A stretch of 64,000 nucleotides of DNA from Diplonema papillatum (GCA_030068145.1 JAPJBO010000511.1:62001-126000), one strand, 5' to 3'. Positions 29,834 through 42,291 are shown, numbered from the stretch's first letter. Notes: generated by a model not told the origin, from the sequence alone. Made by a program: numbers and translations.

Positions 29834-30157
29834 TTACGCGACGGCGTAGAGGGTGCGGCCCTGCTTCTTGAGGGAGAAGAGGATGTCGGCGGGGCGGACG
29901 GTCTTCCTGCCGGTCATCTCGAGCAGCGCGGCGGTGTCGGCCATGACGTTCTCGACGAACGAGGTGAGGATCGTGGTCGCCTCCTTGTACACGGTCGCCG
30001 CCAGTCTGCGGCAGCCGCCCCTCCTCGCGATCCTGCGGATGCTGCCCTTCGTGATGCCCCTGGTGCTCGCCTTCGACTTACCGCTCGAGCTCTTCGCGAC
30101 GGATCCCTGCTTCGTTCTGCCGGTGTTCTTCGACGCGGACGACTTGGCAGCAGGCAT
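29834..30157 (-). CDS. H4: Divergent histone H4, copy 2 (107 aa)
   Basis: Protein identical to H4 copy 1; the DNA differs by a few silent bases. The leader directly upstream of the ATG (AACCCACAAACTTCTTTCAC) is shared with copy 3 but not with copies 1 and 4. Confidence 0.95.
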   Translation of the reverse strand: MPAAKSSASKNTGRTKQGSVAKSSSGKSKASTRGITKGSIRRIARRGGCRRLAATVYKEATTILTSFVENVMADTAALLEMTGRKTVRPADILFSLKKQGRTLYAVA

Positions 30158-31043
30158 TGTGAAAGAAGTTTGTGGGTTTGTTTTTTGTCTTGATGAACTG
30201 CGTAGTTTTGGTTCATTCTTCTAACGTAGCAGTATTGTCGACAACTTGTTTTTGTCTTGAGAACTGCGGTTGTGGTACCAAGAAAGGGCAGCGCAGCAAA
30301 CAGTCCATTACCTGCTCCGTGCACGAGCAATGAAAGGTAACCACTCCTGCTCAACAGCAACAGCCAAAGTCCGCACCGCGAAAGCGAGCGGAGGCAAAAG
30401 TTGGCCTGGAAATGACCATTTTGACCTCATCCGCATCGCTGACTCTTCCTACGGACGACGTCATAAAGGTACACACCGTCGTTGTGAAGGAGAAACCACG
30501 GCGCATACTCTTTTTCAGTGGGAAAGTTCGCCTCAAGCCCAGGGGGGGTTTGAAGTCTCCGGTGTCCTTCGGCAATTCCAGATTGTGACAAGATTTCCAG
30601 AGAGCTGCGAAGCCGTTGGGCACTTTCGATGTTCTGGGCCAGACCTTGTACTTGCAATTGCCAGTACCTTGAATACAGTCCAGAGGAGTTGCCCAAGATT
30701 TCCAGAGAGTTCCTTGCCTTGTGCACTTTCGATGTTCTGGGCCAGACCTTGTACTTGCAATTGCCAGTACCTTGAATACAGTACCATCGTCGGCTGGGTC
30801 AGACCTTGGAGATACCATTCTCCAGGTACCTCGAATGCAGTAGTTACCATTCTCCAGGTACCTCGAATGCAGTGTTGTCGTTGTCTGGACGGTACGTGTT
30901 GCGCCGCTACTCGACGGGCCTCCGTTGTTGCAGCACCACGCTTTTCATCTGACTCGGTCTGGCCAACACATACCCGAATCCCGGTCCGCGCAATGAACAA
31001 GAGGTGGAAGGGGTAAGCGGATGCAAACTTTTTTTTCAACTTC
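30158..31043. other. Intergenic with direct duplications
   Basis: An approximately 120-bp block (TTTCGATGTTCTGGGCCAGA through TTGAATACAGT) occurs twice at 30580-30785. A 30-bp block (CCATTCTCCAGGTACCTCGA) occurs twice at 30815-30873. No gene seen. Confidence 0.6.
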
Positions 31044-31059
31044 GGTGGACAGAACCACC
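31044..31059 (-). promoter_or_regulatory. Histone 3' stem-loop of H4 copy 3
   Basis: mRNA sense GGTGG-TTCTGT-CCACC, 94 nt after the stop. Same loop as H4 copy 4. Confidence 0.75.
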
Positions 31060-31153
31060 CCCGGCGCGCAGAAAAAGCGAGAACGAGCCTCGATTCGACC
31101 GGTGCGAGAGAAAACAAATAAATAAAGGGGAGGGAGCAATGCTCAAAGGGTTT

Positions 31154-31477
31154 TTACGCGACGGCGTAGAGGGTGCGGCCCTGCTTCTTGAGGGAGAAGA
31201 GGATGTCGGCGGGGCGGACGGTCTTCCTGCCGGTCATCTCGAGCAGCGCGGCGGTGTCGGCCATGACGTTCTCGACGAACGAGGTGAGGATCGTGGTCGC
31301 CTCCTTGTACACGGTCGCCGCCAGCCTGCGGCAGCCGCCCCTCCTCGCGATCCTGCGGATGCTGCCCTTCGTGATGCCCCTGGTGCTCGCCTTCGACTTA
31401 CCGCTCGAGCTCTTCGCGACGGATCCCTGCTTCGTTCTGCCGGTGTTCTTCGACGCGGACGACTTGGCGGCAGGCAT
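31154..31477 (-). CDS. H4: Divergent histone H4, copy 3 (107 aa)
   Basis: Protein identical to the other H4 copies. Shares leader sequence with copy 2 and 3' UTR elements with copies 2 and 4. The flanks further out are unrelated. Confidence 0.95.
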   Translation of the reverse strand: MPAAKSSASKNTGRTKQGSVAKSSSGKSKASTRGITKGSIRRIARRGGCRRLAATVYKEATTILTSFVENVMADTAALLEMTGRKTVRPADILFSLKKQGRTLYAVA

Positions 31478-31742
31478 TGTGAAAGAAGTTTGTGGGTTTG
31501 TTTTTTATGGATTGACCTTTTGGGTTCGGTTGTGTTCAGAGAAGGCTGGCTGGATGGATCCCCTTGCCACGCCGCTCGACAAAAAAATGCGCATTTGACG
31601 ATTTCAACTTGCAGCGATGCCGAGCACGCGTCGCAAACGTTGCTCCGACGTGTGTCGGCGAAAGGGACAGATTCGAGGAGAACCCTGCCTCAGCGCAAAG
31701 AGCGTTACTTTGTCGGGTGATTTGCAAGAACGCTCAACATCG

Positions 31743-31825
31743 CACTGGTCCCGTCTGCGCCGTGTTTCGGTCATTTAAGCCACGGACACAACAGGCGGGC
31801 CATCATCAGCGCGGAACCTGAGCCT
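31743..31825 (-). repeat. Dispersed repeat family R3 (CPVC/CPWL coding trace), copy 1
   Basis: Related to 57497-57610, 61318-61440 and 63655-63760. On the minus strand the better copies read RCPVCR...RCPWL, a Cys-rich pattern. The family may be a decayed coding segment of a mobile element. Confidence 0.55.
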
Positions 31826-31865
31826 CACCGTTGCGCCGTGTGGTTCCAACTCTGACTTGGTTCAT

Positions 31866-32033
31866 GCACACACCGCTGGTAACCGCTCAGTTGACCTGGG
31901 TCGCACACACCGCTGGTAACCGCTCGGTTGACCTAGTTCGCACACACCGCTGTTAACCGCTCAGTTGACCTAGTTCGCACACACCGCTGGTAACCGCTCG
32001 GTTGACCTGGTTCGCACACACCGCTGTTAACTA
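31866..32033. repeat. 38-bp tandem repeat x 4-5
   Basis: Units CACACACCGCTGGTAACCGC + TCAGTTGACCTGGTTCG with small changes. Confidence 0.9.
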
Positions 32034-32167
32034 GTTGGGTTCTTAGGTCACCTGTATCCGCAGTTTTAAGGCCACGGGAAGTGAATTGAGTCAAGCACTT
32101 CGGGCGTGCATTCGCAACGGCGGTTGTCATCTGACTCGGCTCGACAGGCACCTAGTCCGACAACTTC

Positions 32168-32381
32168 GACTGTGAACCGCTTGAGCTTTTTATTCCCGAC
32201 TGTGAACCGCTTGAGCGTTTTGTTCCCGACACTGTGGACCGCTTGAGCTTTTATTCCCGACTGTTGACCGCTTGAGCTTTTTATTCCCGACTGTGAACCG
32301 CTTGAGCGTTTTATTCCCGACACTGTGGACCGCTTGAGCTTTTATTCCCGACACTGTGGACCGCTTGAGCTTTTTATTCCC
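32168..32381. repeat. About 30-bp tandem repeat x 7
   Basis: Units GACTGTGAACCGCTTGAGCT + TTTTATTCCC, alternating with CACTGTGGACC variants. Downstream of the H4 copy 4 stem-loop. Confidence 0.9.
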
Positions 32382-32458
32382 ATTCTAGTGCAGTCGTGAA
32401 CGCAAGATGGAACGGGGCGAAAACAAAATGCGTGTTGTGTTTTTAGGTCTTCTTTTAC

Positions 32459-32474
32459 GGTGGACAGAACCACC
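32459..32474 (-). promoter_or_regulatory. Histone 3' stem-loop of H4 copy 4
   Basis: mRNA sense GGTGG-TTCTGT-CCACC, 76 nt after the stop. Confidence 0.75.
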
Positions 32475-32550
32475 CCCGAAACTCAACGCAAGGGCGAGCC
32501 TCGGTCAGCCGGTGCAACGAGTGGGAGAATGCAATGCAGAAGGCGAGGAT

Positions 32551-32874
32551 TTACGCGACGGCGTAGAGGGTGCGGCCCTGCTTCTTGAGGGAGAAGAGGA
32601 TGTCGGCGGGGCGGACGGTCTTCCTGCCGGTCATCTCGAGCAGCGCGGCGGTGTCGGCCATGACGTTCTCGACGAACGAGGTGAGGATCGTGGTCGCCTC
32701 CTTGTACACGGTCGCCGCCAGCCTGCGGCAGCCGCCCCTCCTCGCGATCCTGCGGATGCTGCCCTTCGTGATGCCCCTGGTGCTCGCCTTCGACTTACCG
32801 CTCGAGCTCTTCGCGACGGATCCCTGCTTCGTTCTGCCGGTGTTCTTCGACGCGGACGACTTGGCAGCAGGCAT
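32551..32874 (-). CDS. H4: Divergent histone H4, copy 4 (107 aa)
   Basis: Protein identical to the other H4 copies, with its own leader. It is the last histone gene recognised on this side; beyond it the window becomes gene-poor. Confidence 0.95.
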   Translation of the reverse strand: MPAAKSSASKNTGRTKQGSVAKSSSGKSKASTRGITKGSIRRIARRGGCRRLAATVYKEATTILTSFVENVMADTAALLEMTGRKTVRPADILFSLKKQGRTLYAVA

Positions 32875-34600
32875 TGTTGGTAGATGTGGAGTTTTGCAAA
32901 CGGGTTGGCCTGGATGGATGAACTTGAGAACAAAGGGTACTTTTGCTAATATAACTAATATAAGGCAATAAATAAATTATATGGCGCGTTGACCGGGAGG
33001 GTCGATCTCATGGTCAGGTGGGTTTGAAGCACATCCTTATATCCCGCTGCCGGGCTACACTTTTTTTCCATGAACACAGGGCACCTCGGAAAATGGATCA
33101 CTCGTTTCGTTTGAGTGCGTAGTAGGTAGCACGGCCGCTCCTATGTTGGCTTGTGCTGTGCACTGCTCAGTTGGTTGGTTGCTCCTGGCGGCGTGCCTCC
33201 TCACTGCCGAGGTTCGCCATGGCTGACTTTGTGGGCTTTTCTTCCTGCGAGGGAACAAGGGGGATGTGTCGAAAAGAAATAGCGGTACACGACGTCGAAT
33301 ACAAGATCCTAATCGATGGACCTCGCAGTGTAGCAGCCGGAGACAAGAGGCGCGCGGCACACGACTGAAGGCTGCGAAGTCTTATTCACGAAGACCTTCG
33401 CGATGAGCTGTCGGCGCTCAGGGAGTAGATCCGTCGAGCACGCGCCTTCAAACCGCCGGGCACAACCTCCCCGCGCAACGTTGAATCCACACTTTTCGGC
33501 AGGACTTTCTGACAGGGGACCAGACTGCTTTTCGGAGCCCACACGTCTACTGCCGCGACGCGCGCCTCCTTTGTCAGCTTGCAGAATAACGGCGGGAAAA
33601 CAAGAAACAAAGACGGAGAAGTAACGGGGTAAGAAAATCTGATCACGTTTTTTTGTTTCATTCCGCGTTCGTTCGTGCGGCTTCTTTTCTCTTGGGGGGT
33701 TGTCGTTGTAGTTGCTGTTGTGTTGGTGTTGTTGTTGGCGTTGGTTTTGTTGTTGTTGTTGTGTTGGGGTTGTCTTATGAGCCAATTCACCTCCCTGAGC
33801 TCGCTGAGTACGCGGATGCAGATTATCGCCACCCACAGATTCTTTGCATTCTAACCCAAAAAACAATAGACAACTTCCGATCGGGCAGGGGGTGAATTGG
33901 CGTCAAACCGTACTTTTTTGGGAGCCTCACTTTCCTTCCCTCGCTCCGCCCTGAGCCGAAGCACCGCTAAGGGGCAGTGATTCTACCCACGGCGGTCACG
34001 GGAAGGAGGGTCGGGTCACCGGGCACTACGACTTTTGGAGTAGTGCCGCGGTAACAGCTAGGGCTACTTCCTCACACCGCGACGTGGCCAGTCGAAAACA
34101 TAAAAGAAGAAATGCGTAGTTTTGTTTGTTGAAAAAATCCACTCTCTTCGTGTCCTCGAACGCATCTGCATCGAGGACACGTTCTTTGAGGGTGCTTTGC
34201 AAACGGCAAAAGCGTTCGACGACCTGCCCCTTGTTTTCCTAGTTTCGGTCCTGCGTATCCTGGTCTGTGTGCGCGCTGACACATGCTATCCGTGGCTTGG
34301 AATTTCAAGCGGACTGTCACGCCACACCCCTAGTCAAGTAAAGGCTGGTCTCTGGAATTGCAAGCGGATTGTCACGCTGTACCCAAGTCAAGTATTGGCA
34401 ATCTCTAGACAGGTGACGAGACCGCCACCAGGAAATGAACCCGACGGTCCAGTCGTAACAAGCAGTCACAACAACACCATCGTCGCGGGTGCACGTTTTC
34501 ACTGTTCATAGATGTTTGAGCTTGCGATGACGGGCGGCAAAACAACACGACAACTCCCTACAAAAAAGAACTTGGACTTTTTTCCGTGGGATACAATGGT
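32875..34600. other. Gene-poor region
   Basis: Contains TTG-rich low complexity (33710-33770), a fragment of the 4.8-kb repeat (33820-33857) and a 62-bp direct duplication around TGGAATTNCAAGCGGANTGTC (34289-34403). No protein frame I can support. Confidence 0.5.
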
Positions 34601-34835
34601 GGGAAAATCTTAGTTTCGTGTTCAGGCGCTACTTGCCTCTCTAGCTAGCATCAAGTCTTCTTCGCGGAATGCAGAGTCTTATATTCTGTTCTTTCTTTTT
34701 CCTCTTTTTCTTCTTCTTTCTTTCTTTCGTTGTCGACAACTTCTTTTCTTTTACTTTCTTCACCATGGTATTTTTGGACTTTCTGGTGCCGTAGAGTAGT
34801 TCTTCTTTCTCTACGCCGCCCACGTCGATGTTAAT
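34601..34835. repeat. Dispersed repeat R4, copy 1
   Basis: Shares AATCTTAGTTTCGTGTTCAG, GCATCAAGTCTTCTTCGCGG, ACCATGGTATTTTTGGACTT and CCGCCCACGTCGATGTT with 50386-50657. Followed by a copy of the GCATTGAG...GATTAGCATGCAC motif (34839-34885). Confidence 0.85.
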
Positions 34836-34919
34836 TTGGCATTGAGTTATTTTGTAAGCACATGAACCACATGGATTAGCATGCACTTCGTTCAGCAGCG
34901 GCTGCCGAATCATGCCGTG

Positions 34920-37680
34920 TGCGTTTCCGTGGGATACAATGGTGGGGGGGTTGGCAACTCATACCACAGAGCGAGTGTATCGCCGTCGTTGACGGTTGGC
35001 ATCACTGGACGACGGTGCAAAGGCTAGCGGGGCGAGTTCGAAATCGTAGCACGGGTCTTCTCTGCACACGCCACCCACAGCTCAAAATATTTCACGGGAG
35101 AAGTCTCTGGACGAAGTCCGTGGGAAGGTTTAACGGCGGGTGGATTTTTGCTGGAACCCTGCCTCAATGCTATCACGAACCCCGGAAAAAGGAGACGTCC
35201 TTGCGTGGAAGTACGTGGAAATAGTTGAGTCGCAGCTCTTGACAGAACAAAAAGGGTGGGTTCATGTTTCGCTATTTCCCACGAATGGGGTGTCGGTCCT
35301 GTTTTGGGGTACGCTAGATTTCCCGACTCCCGCAATCGTGAGCAGCATAAACTCAAGAGGTCTAGTCAACTATCCCCTGCAGCACTTGCGCACTTCTGGA
35401 AAAATAAACAAGTACCGCACCGAGAAAAAATGTCAACTGTCCCACCAACATCACCGGAGTTACCGCGCCGTCTGTCTTTTCGACTGTTTTACTTCGTGCG
35501 ATCGCCTTTGCTTGATCTTGAAACTTAAAAGGCAGGAAATAAACGGAAATGGCATCTTCCCCCCCCCCCTTTTTTTGCCTCCCATCGCTTTCTCTTTTTC
35601 AGCGTTAATTTTGTTCCGGATTTGGTTGGTTGTATTCTCTGGGTTTCCCTTAGAATCTTGCAATTGTCATTTTTTTCTTTGTTGCCTTTTTTCGACTGGT
35701 TCGTCGTGGTGTATCAGTTTTGTTCTTTTTATTTTTATTTTCATATTTTTTCCCCAGGCTGACGACCTCGATTGTCCAGCACCGGATCCAATTTGAAATG
35801 TTCTTCTTTTTAGAGTAAAAGTTTGCTTGACACCTTTTTTTGTAATCAGGGCATTTTTAGCGTTTCTTCGATTTAAAAGATTTCCACGAGACTGATTTCC
35901 CTCTGTTGAGACCTTTTCCCCTTGGTTTTTAGAGTTAAAGTTTTTAGTGGACGAGCCGGTGTCTCGAAAGGCCCGCAGAGTTCGGTCAGCAGGGCGCACC
36001 GTAGTACCGCCAGCAACAGGAAGGCGGATGATTTTGGACGCCTCTTATTGATTGACCTCGCGCAAGTTAGTAGCATGTGGACGCCTCCCGGCCCTCCGCC
36101 CCTGCCGAGTGCAGGAGATCGTTCTTGCACGTGTTGCCCTTTGTGCGGGGACCACTCAAAACTCGACGGTATCGCACCCTCGAGAGGCAGTACAAGAAAA
36201 ATGGAGTGACTCGCACAGAGACAGAGAGCCGCGGCGAAGCTACGCGGGATGAAGAAGCAGTCCGACGAAGATCCAACGAGCCCGCACGGAGCGCGGCGAT
36301 CCGGGCTGAAAGTCTGACACCGTTGCGATGAGCCTTCCTCCGGTCGCGCGAATCACGCTCTCGTCAAAAGCTACAAACGAGCCCGCGGGGGGGCAGCGCC
36401 TCTCCCCAGGATCCCCCCGTGATCCACCGCTCTGCTGCTGTGTATGGATGCTGGTGCGAGTACCAGCCAGCCATCTACCCACACAGCATGTAGTACCATA
36501 CGCGCGCACGTACCCAAGATAGAAACAAGACAGACGCTATCAAGGAACGCGAGGAAATCGGCGCAAAACGCTTTTCCAATCTCAAAAGCCGACGACCCGC
36601 ACCGACTCACGAGAAACGTGACAACGGCGATCGCGGGTCCCTTACGGGTGGGTGAGGCGGCATCCTTCAGGACGGATAGAGCGTGGGAGGCTGTCAGCTT
36701 CTCCATCCGGCACTCGGCTCAAGACTTCTGTTTTCATCTTGCGGTGTTAGCTTCATGGGGTTTTTTGCCCCGTGCAACAGCCAGAGCCTTTTATACAGGT
36801 GGCACCTCTCACCTGACTAGCTGCTCCAAACTCCTGGTGCAAGCGCCCTTCCTGGTCGGCAGTTGCCACCTGGGTCACAGTTTTGAGTCCTGTTCCGAAT
36901 CTCGCTCGCTCTGGGAAGTGGCGCGAATCACTTGTCGCCAAACATTCTGCAATGCTGACGACTCGTGTGTGATCGATGGGGGAGTACAAAAAGGGGCAAA
37001 CGATGGCTGTGTTTGTCGGTTTTTTGCTTTACCCCCCCAGCCTCGCTTTAGGCGAGTGGACATGATGGACATGAGGAGTTCGCTCAGAAACATAGGGATT
37101 CCAACACGCCGCGCCGAAGGCGCTCAAGCAAGCTTGCAAGGTGGGTGCGCGTGTGTGTGGTGCGTGTGTAGAATCATCTGTTTCAAGCACATTTCCCCAG
37201 CACGCTGCGTCCATAAAAAGAAAGGGAGGGCAGCACAGGCGGCCGGGCGATAAAGAAAGACACAGCTTGGTTCAAAAATGAGGCGAGGGTGAGCGGCTCC
37301 TGTGGTCTGACGTCAGTGTTCCGCGGCCCAAAACCGTGGCAAATGTACCGTTCCAAGATGGCTAGTCAACATCTTAGTTTCCATCCAGTTTTCCGTCGTT
37401 AACCAAAAGACTTGTGAGAACTTGGGACGCGGGGACACTGCTGTGCGCCCTCAGACACTGAAAACCGAACGCAAACGCGAGCCTGTCGCATTCTTGAGGC
37501 AGCCCTGGCAGTATCTCAGCCAGAACCCCTTTTGTACGGAGAAAGTACATGTATGAGCGACGCTAGCTTTGACACAGACGGCGGAGGCAGCCTGAGAAGC
37601 TGGATTTGGAGTGGAAAAGGCGGGTGTCGCAACCGCGTTTTCGAGCGTACTTTTACACGCGTTTCTGGGTGCAGCACATT
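34920..37680. other. Gene-poor region
   Basis: Scattered short open frames of no recognisable family. TTTTAGAGTTAAAGTTT-like motif copies at about 35811 and 35926. No gene supported. A segment at 37683-37720 looks like the right end of a T1-family TIR element. Confidence 0.4.
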
Positions 37681-38080
37681 CTCTTTAACTCCGGCTCTGA
37701 GGCTGGACTCCCCCGTACACCACCACCAGGACCCGCGTGCTGTTCGACAATGGCGCCCTCGGCGGGTTACACACTCGTGTGCTTCCGACGATCCCACAGA
37801 ACAGAATCGGCGTCTTTCGACCTTTGCTTTTGCTTGAGATGTTCAGCTAAGTGCAAGCTTTTTTGGTGGACAATGGGTTTTGCATGGCGGGTTCTTTTTT
37901 CGGGGGGGGGAAATGCTAGCTTTAATGTTGAAGGCCGGCAGTGCTTTTTTTTTCATCGTGTCTCCGAGCTAGAGTTTTTATGTCTAAAATCTTTTTTTCG
38001 TGTTTGAAGATGCCGGTGACAATAGCCGTCGTAAGGCTCCGGTGACAGTTTGAGGCGGGGCTGGGTCCTTTTTTTTTTCC

Positions 38081-38123
38081 GCCGACGACACGCGACGCCT
38101 TAGACCACTCGGCCATCTCGCCT
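38081..38123 (-). other. tRNA-Leu/Ser-like 5' half (relic or SINE head)
   Basis: On the minus strand GGCGAGATGGCCGAGTGGTC + TAAGGCG matches the acceptor 5' strand and D-arm of class II tRNAs, including a perfect A box TGGCCGAGTGG. The anticodon and T arms are missing; an A-run and the CCGCCTCAACTGTCANCCGG-type body follow. That body recurs near 44205-44240. So it is a fragment or a SINE-like head rather than a functional tRNA. Confidence 0.6.
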
Positions 38124-38129
38124 GTTATG

Positions 38130-39810
38130 GTTCCAGGGAAAGCCTGCTACACGGGAGCCAAGCTTCACGTGTTCGGCGGTACTGCAGAGCCACGGGCCTA
38201 CGGGTCAAGTGGCTACCGATTTCCCAAACTAAAGCATCAAGGCGTGGCGCACCTTGGGGCTTGGCGCTCGCACTGAACACAAGCTAGTCGAGACGGTCAG
38301 CCGCAGGGCAGAGCGGACGGGGTTGTGACACTGTGCTGCCTCCGACTCAAAGTTTGCAAGCTGTGGTTGAGCGTCACGTTCCTGGACCAGGAGCGGCCTT
38401 TTTCTTTTTCTTCTTCTTTCTTTTTCCCGACGACAACTAGTGTCAGACTAGCCTACCCGAAGGCAGTTGATTTCTTTAGGCAAGGTTTCTCTACCGGCGG
38501 AAGTTGTTTGGGTTAGCGTTTTTTTTTTCGTCGGCCACCCAATGTCCACTCTCCTTACTTTTTTTTTAGACTGTTTTTTTTAGCGTTATGTGTGGCTTGG
38601 CAGAGCCGTTTTGTGTTTTGTTTTGTTTTTTTTGTGCGGTCGACTTTTTTTTTATTAGTTGCGTCTGATTCTGGGGACATGGGGGTAGAACAAGGTTTGC
38701 GGTGATGCCCAGCGGTTGTGGTTTGATGTTCTGCTGTTCAGTGTTTCCGGCGAATTTCGCTTTCTTTTTTGTCTTGCTTTGGCGATTGGGGGAGCGAAAC
38801 AAATCGGAGCCTTCTTCGCAAGGCAAAGCCTCCCTTAGCCAGTGCTGTTTCGAGACGCGATACGGATGACGGATTACGATTCTCCAGTGGTGCTTGAGAT
38901 GCGTAAAGGACTACTGGCAATACGGTGCCGTCGTGATTCCTGGTGACCCATGGCCCCTGCGGACGGAGGGAGGCTAATCGGGACAAATCCTGGGTTCTAA
39001 ACTGTATGGTTCCAAAATTTAGTGCGGCGCTTTTGTTTGTGCGCATTAGCAGAACTCACCTGTTTTGGTAAGTAAACCAACTAATCATTCGTACCAGATG
39101 CGTTGTTAACACAACGGGGAACTTGAGGCACCACTGGAAAGGTTTCGTAACGCGCATCCATTCTACAGCAGCACGTTGATTAATTTGGTTGACGCGGCTT
39201 CGCCCTGGAGAGTGCAGTGTCCGAACACCAGCTAGGTTCTGACGTTTTCGACATGAGAAGAGGCTTGGGCGCGCATCTCCTTGGCGGGTCTACCCTGCAG
39301 GCAAAAAGAAAAAAAGACAATTGCCTGACTGACGAAGAAACGAAGGCATTCGTTCCGTTGGGAGAAACGGCCAACTGCAGTACAAAAAAGCAAACAGAGG
39401 GAATCGCCTCCAGTGGTTGGATGGACCGTGCACAGTGGACACGCTAGGTAGCAGGTTGATTCTCTCCTCGTCGTTCTCGCTGCTGGGATGAAAATCAATG
39501 ATGCGCAACAAACGTACACTAGTAAAGCAAATGATTCCCGTGTCTGTCACGAACGCCAAGCGAGGGAGAGGAGTGAAGATACGATGTCTTTCGGGTTAGC
39601 AACAGGGGAAAAACCTTATAGAGAGGAGAGGGAAAAAAAAAACAATGAAAAAAAGGGGAGGGTTAAGAAAGAAAGAAAAAGTGTCGGACGAGGAAAAAAA
39701 AACTGAGGGAGAGAACGAAAATAAATTCAAAGGTCGCTGCTGCTCTTGCGTGTTTGTGTTTCTGTGTCTCAGGGGAAGCCCCTTTGCACACACCAAAAAA
39801 ATCTTCGCTT
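38130..39810. other. Gene-poor region
   Basis: T-runs, and a dispersed segment around GGTTTCTCTACCGGCGG (38485-38505) that recurs at 43330, 49815 and 55395. No gene supported. Confidence 0.4.
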
Positions 39811-39811
39811 T

Positions 39812-40006
39812 CACCACCGTGTGTTGTTTTCTCACTAGGATTTTTTGACCTGTTGTGTTTGTGTGTTTTGTCGTGTACGGGTAGACCCGCATGACCTCAC
39901 GTCCGGTCAACACGTGGTTCGGTAGTAACAGCACTTTGGGATCCCTTCTGTACTTTGTCGGGCAGCATCGTCGAGCATTTCCTTTCAAGCTGGCGCTTAT
40001 GTAAAA
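39812..40006. repeat. Dispersed repeat R2, copy 1
   Basis: About 195 bp containing GTGTGTTGTTTTCTCACT, GACCTCACGTCCGGTCAACA, GGGATCCCTTCTG and GTCGAGCATTTCCTTTCAAG. Other copies at 46711-46914 and 63381-63568, same orientation. Confidence 0.9.
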
Positions 40007-40429
40007 GAAAGAAAATACAGCGGCTCTGTTAAATGCAAGTCCGCGTTGATTCTCTTGATACACGATTCACCTGGCTGAATCGCGGGTACAGTCATGCAAT
40101 GACGGGCATCTCTGGCCACAGCATGGAGAGAGAGAGGGACTCTAAAAGGACCCTGAATGCCGGGGCTGTTGAAGGAGTGTCACGCAAACCACCACCGAGG
40201 CGAAGAATCGATGGGCACGCACTACGTTGGGGTGGAAATCTGAGTTTGATGTTCCAGCAGGACTCGAATTGTGTAGTTGCTTGTGCGTGGATGGAGGGAA
40301 GTACCAAACCGGAGAGCCAGTGTTCATGTCAATTTTTTGCCTGACGCCTCCAACACCTTCGCTTGGCGTATGGTGCGTGTGTGTGTGTGTGTTGGAATTC
40401 AATGGTAACCCCTGAAGCGGAGTATAGCC

Positions 40430-40432
<3 letters not shown>

Positions 40433-40523
<91 letters not shown>
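40433..40523. repeat. (GT)n microsatellite
   Basis: About 45 uninterrupted GT repeats. Confidence 0.99.
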
Positions 40524-40524
<1 letters not shown>

Positions 40525-40917
40525 AATCCTACATCCTGTCCTGAGGTTACGTTGTCTTTGGTTGTTGCTGTCGTTGCTCAGGTTGCTGCGGCTCAGGCTT
40601 CAGTCGCAGAACAGCAAAAGAAGGGAAAGACAAACAAAGGAACCCATCGAAACATTTCTTCTTGCGCAAGGAAACAAACAGACGAGCATCTGGCCAGTGC
40701 GTGATGGAGGGTGAATAGACCGCGAAAACGGCGCATCACAACAGAAGGGGAAGGGGGAGATACAAACAAGTAGGGGGCGTTCGAGCGGTGAGCCTGCTTG
40801 TGTTCGTGTGACTACCCCTTTTCCAACCTCGATTCGAGTGGTGTTAAGAAGGAGGCATCGCTTTCTCTGGACAGAATAGGATTCCACTAGACGCGCCTTC
40901 GGCGCTCAAGCAAAGCT

Positions 40918-41045
<128 letters not shown>

Positions 41046-41304
41046 GTAGACCTGTTTTTACGTGGTGCCTTCCTGTGCGAGAGGCGTCCACGTGCGTGTA
41101 TGAGTGTGTGTGCGTGTGTGTGTGTTGTAGACCTGTTTTCACGTGGTGCCTTCCTGGCCCTTCCCGGTGTGGACGTCAATTCTGTGTACGTGACACAGAA
41201 CATCGGTGCAAGTCCTGCGCAAACCTCTGCACCCTCCGAATGATCGTTTTCAGTAGCTGGCGGGTGTCAGGACCGCTTCGGGCAGGCTAAGCACTTGCCG
41301 CACT

Positions 41305-41306
<2 letters not shown>

Positions 41307-41392
<86 letters not shown>
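41307..41392. repeat. (CA)n microsatellite
   Basis: About 43 CA repeats, complementary to the two GT tracts just upstream, so the segment can fold back. Confidence 0.99.
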
Positions 41393-41394
<2 letters not shown>

Positions 41395-41773
41395 TCTAAG
41401 AATGAGAAACATCACGCAAACACGCAGAAACGAGCAGAAACGTGCGAGAGAGACTCGCTAAAGTCTCATCCTCGGGGGGCGCGGGGGCAGGGGGTGTGTG
41501 GAGGGCGTGGAACAGGGGGGAGGGAACGTAGTTTAGTGCTTGGGGCAGGATCCTGCCTCTCGTGCATGCTTGATGCAAGTATCGAGTTCTCAAAAGAAGA
41601 AATGTGAAAACCGGGGGAAAAATGCGAGAAAGCGAGAGAGAAAGGTACAAGACAGATGAACCCACAAGAGGGACTGGGCCCCTCGGGGGTTCTTTTCTCG
41701 TTTGTTCACCCACGCGGTGGTATGCGCACCCCGTTTCTAGAGTTAAAGTTCTGGGGAAGATATCCTAGTTTAA

Positions 41774-42036
41774 TTGGTACCCCCGAAACCCCCGTATTGC
41801 GTAGTTCCAGCGTAGTTCGTGCGTATAAGTCGAACTTTGAGTGCGTGAGCCCCTCCGAAGAAAGGTCCATCACACTAGCGTAGTTCGTGCGGGGTTTGTG
41901 AAACGGCGAGGGCAACATTTTATAAGCCCTGTCAGGACCGTTTAGACACTCAGATACATGTAGCCCTACCCCGTATTGCATTGTAGTTTGTGCGGAGTTC
42001 TTGCGTACTTCGCTACTTCAGTTTTCGGGGGTACCA
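41774..42036. mobile_element. TIR element with TTAA flanks, family P1
   Basis: Ends TTGGTACCCCCGAAAC and GTTTTCGGGGGTACCA are inverted repeats, and both are bounded by TTAA (41770-41773 and 42037-42040). TTAA target duplication is the hallmark of piggyBac-type transposons. 263 bp, no ORF, so non-autonomous. Contains CGTAGTTCGTGCGTATAAGT units also present in 43379-43798. Confidence 0.8.
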
Positions 42037-42291
42037 TTAATGCTAGCCGAACGATTGGCAAGATTGAGAGAAGAAGCAGAGACTTGTTGTATCGGTGACG
42101 AGCTCTGAGGGGATATCAGAATAACTGACGATCCGGGGCCGGCGGGCGGTCGCGCTGACGCAAAAGACCTCGGAGCACAGAATAGCTGACGATCTCGAGC
42201 CCTGGCGCACAAGACCTCGAAGCAACTGACTGCGAACACAGAACAGCCTACTGACGCAAATAAGAGGGTAGCTGGTGTACAGTTTCTCACA

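Noticed and set aside
34920-39810. Many 60-110 codon frames
   Set aside because: Low-complexity or unremarkable composition, no family features, and overlapping frames on both strands.
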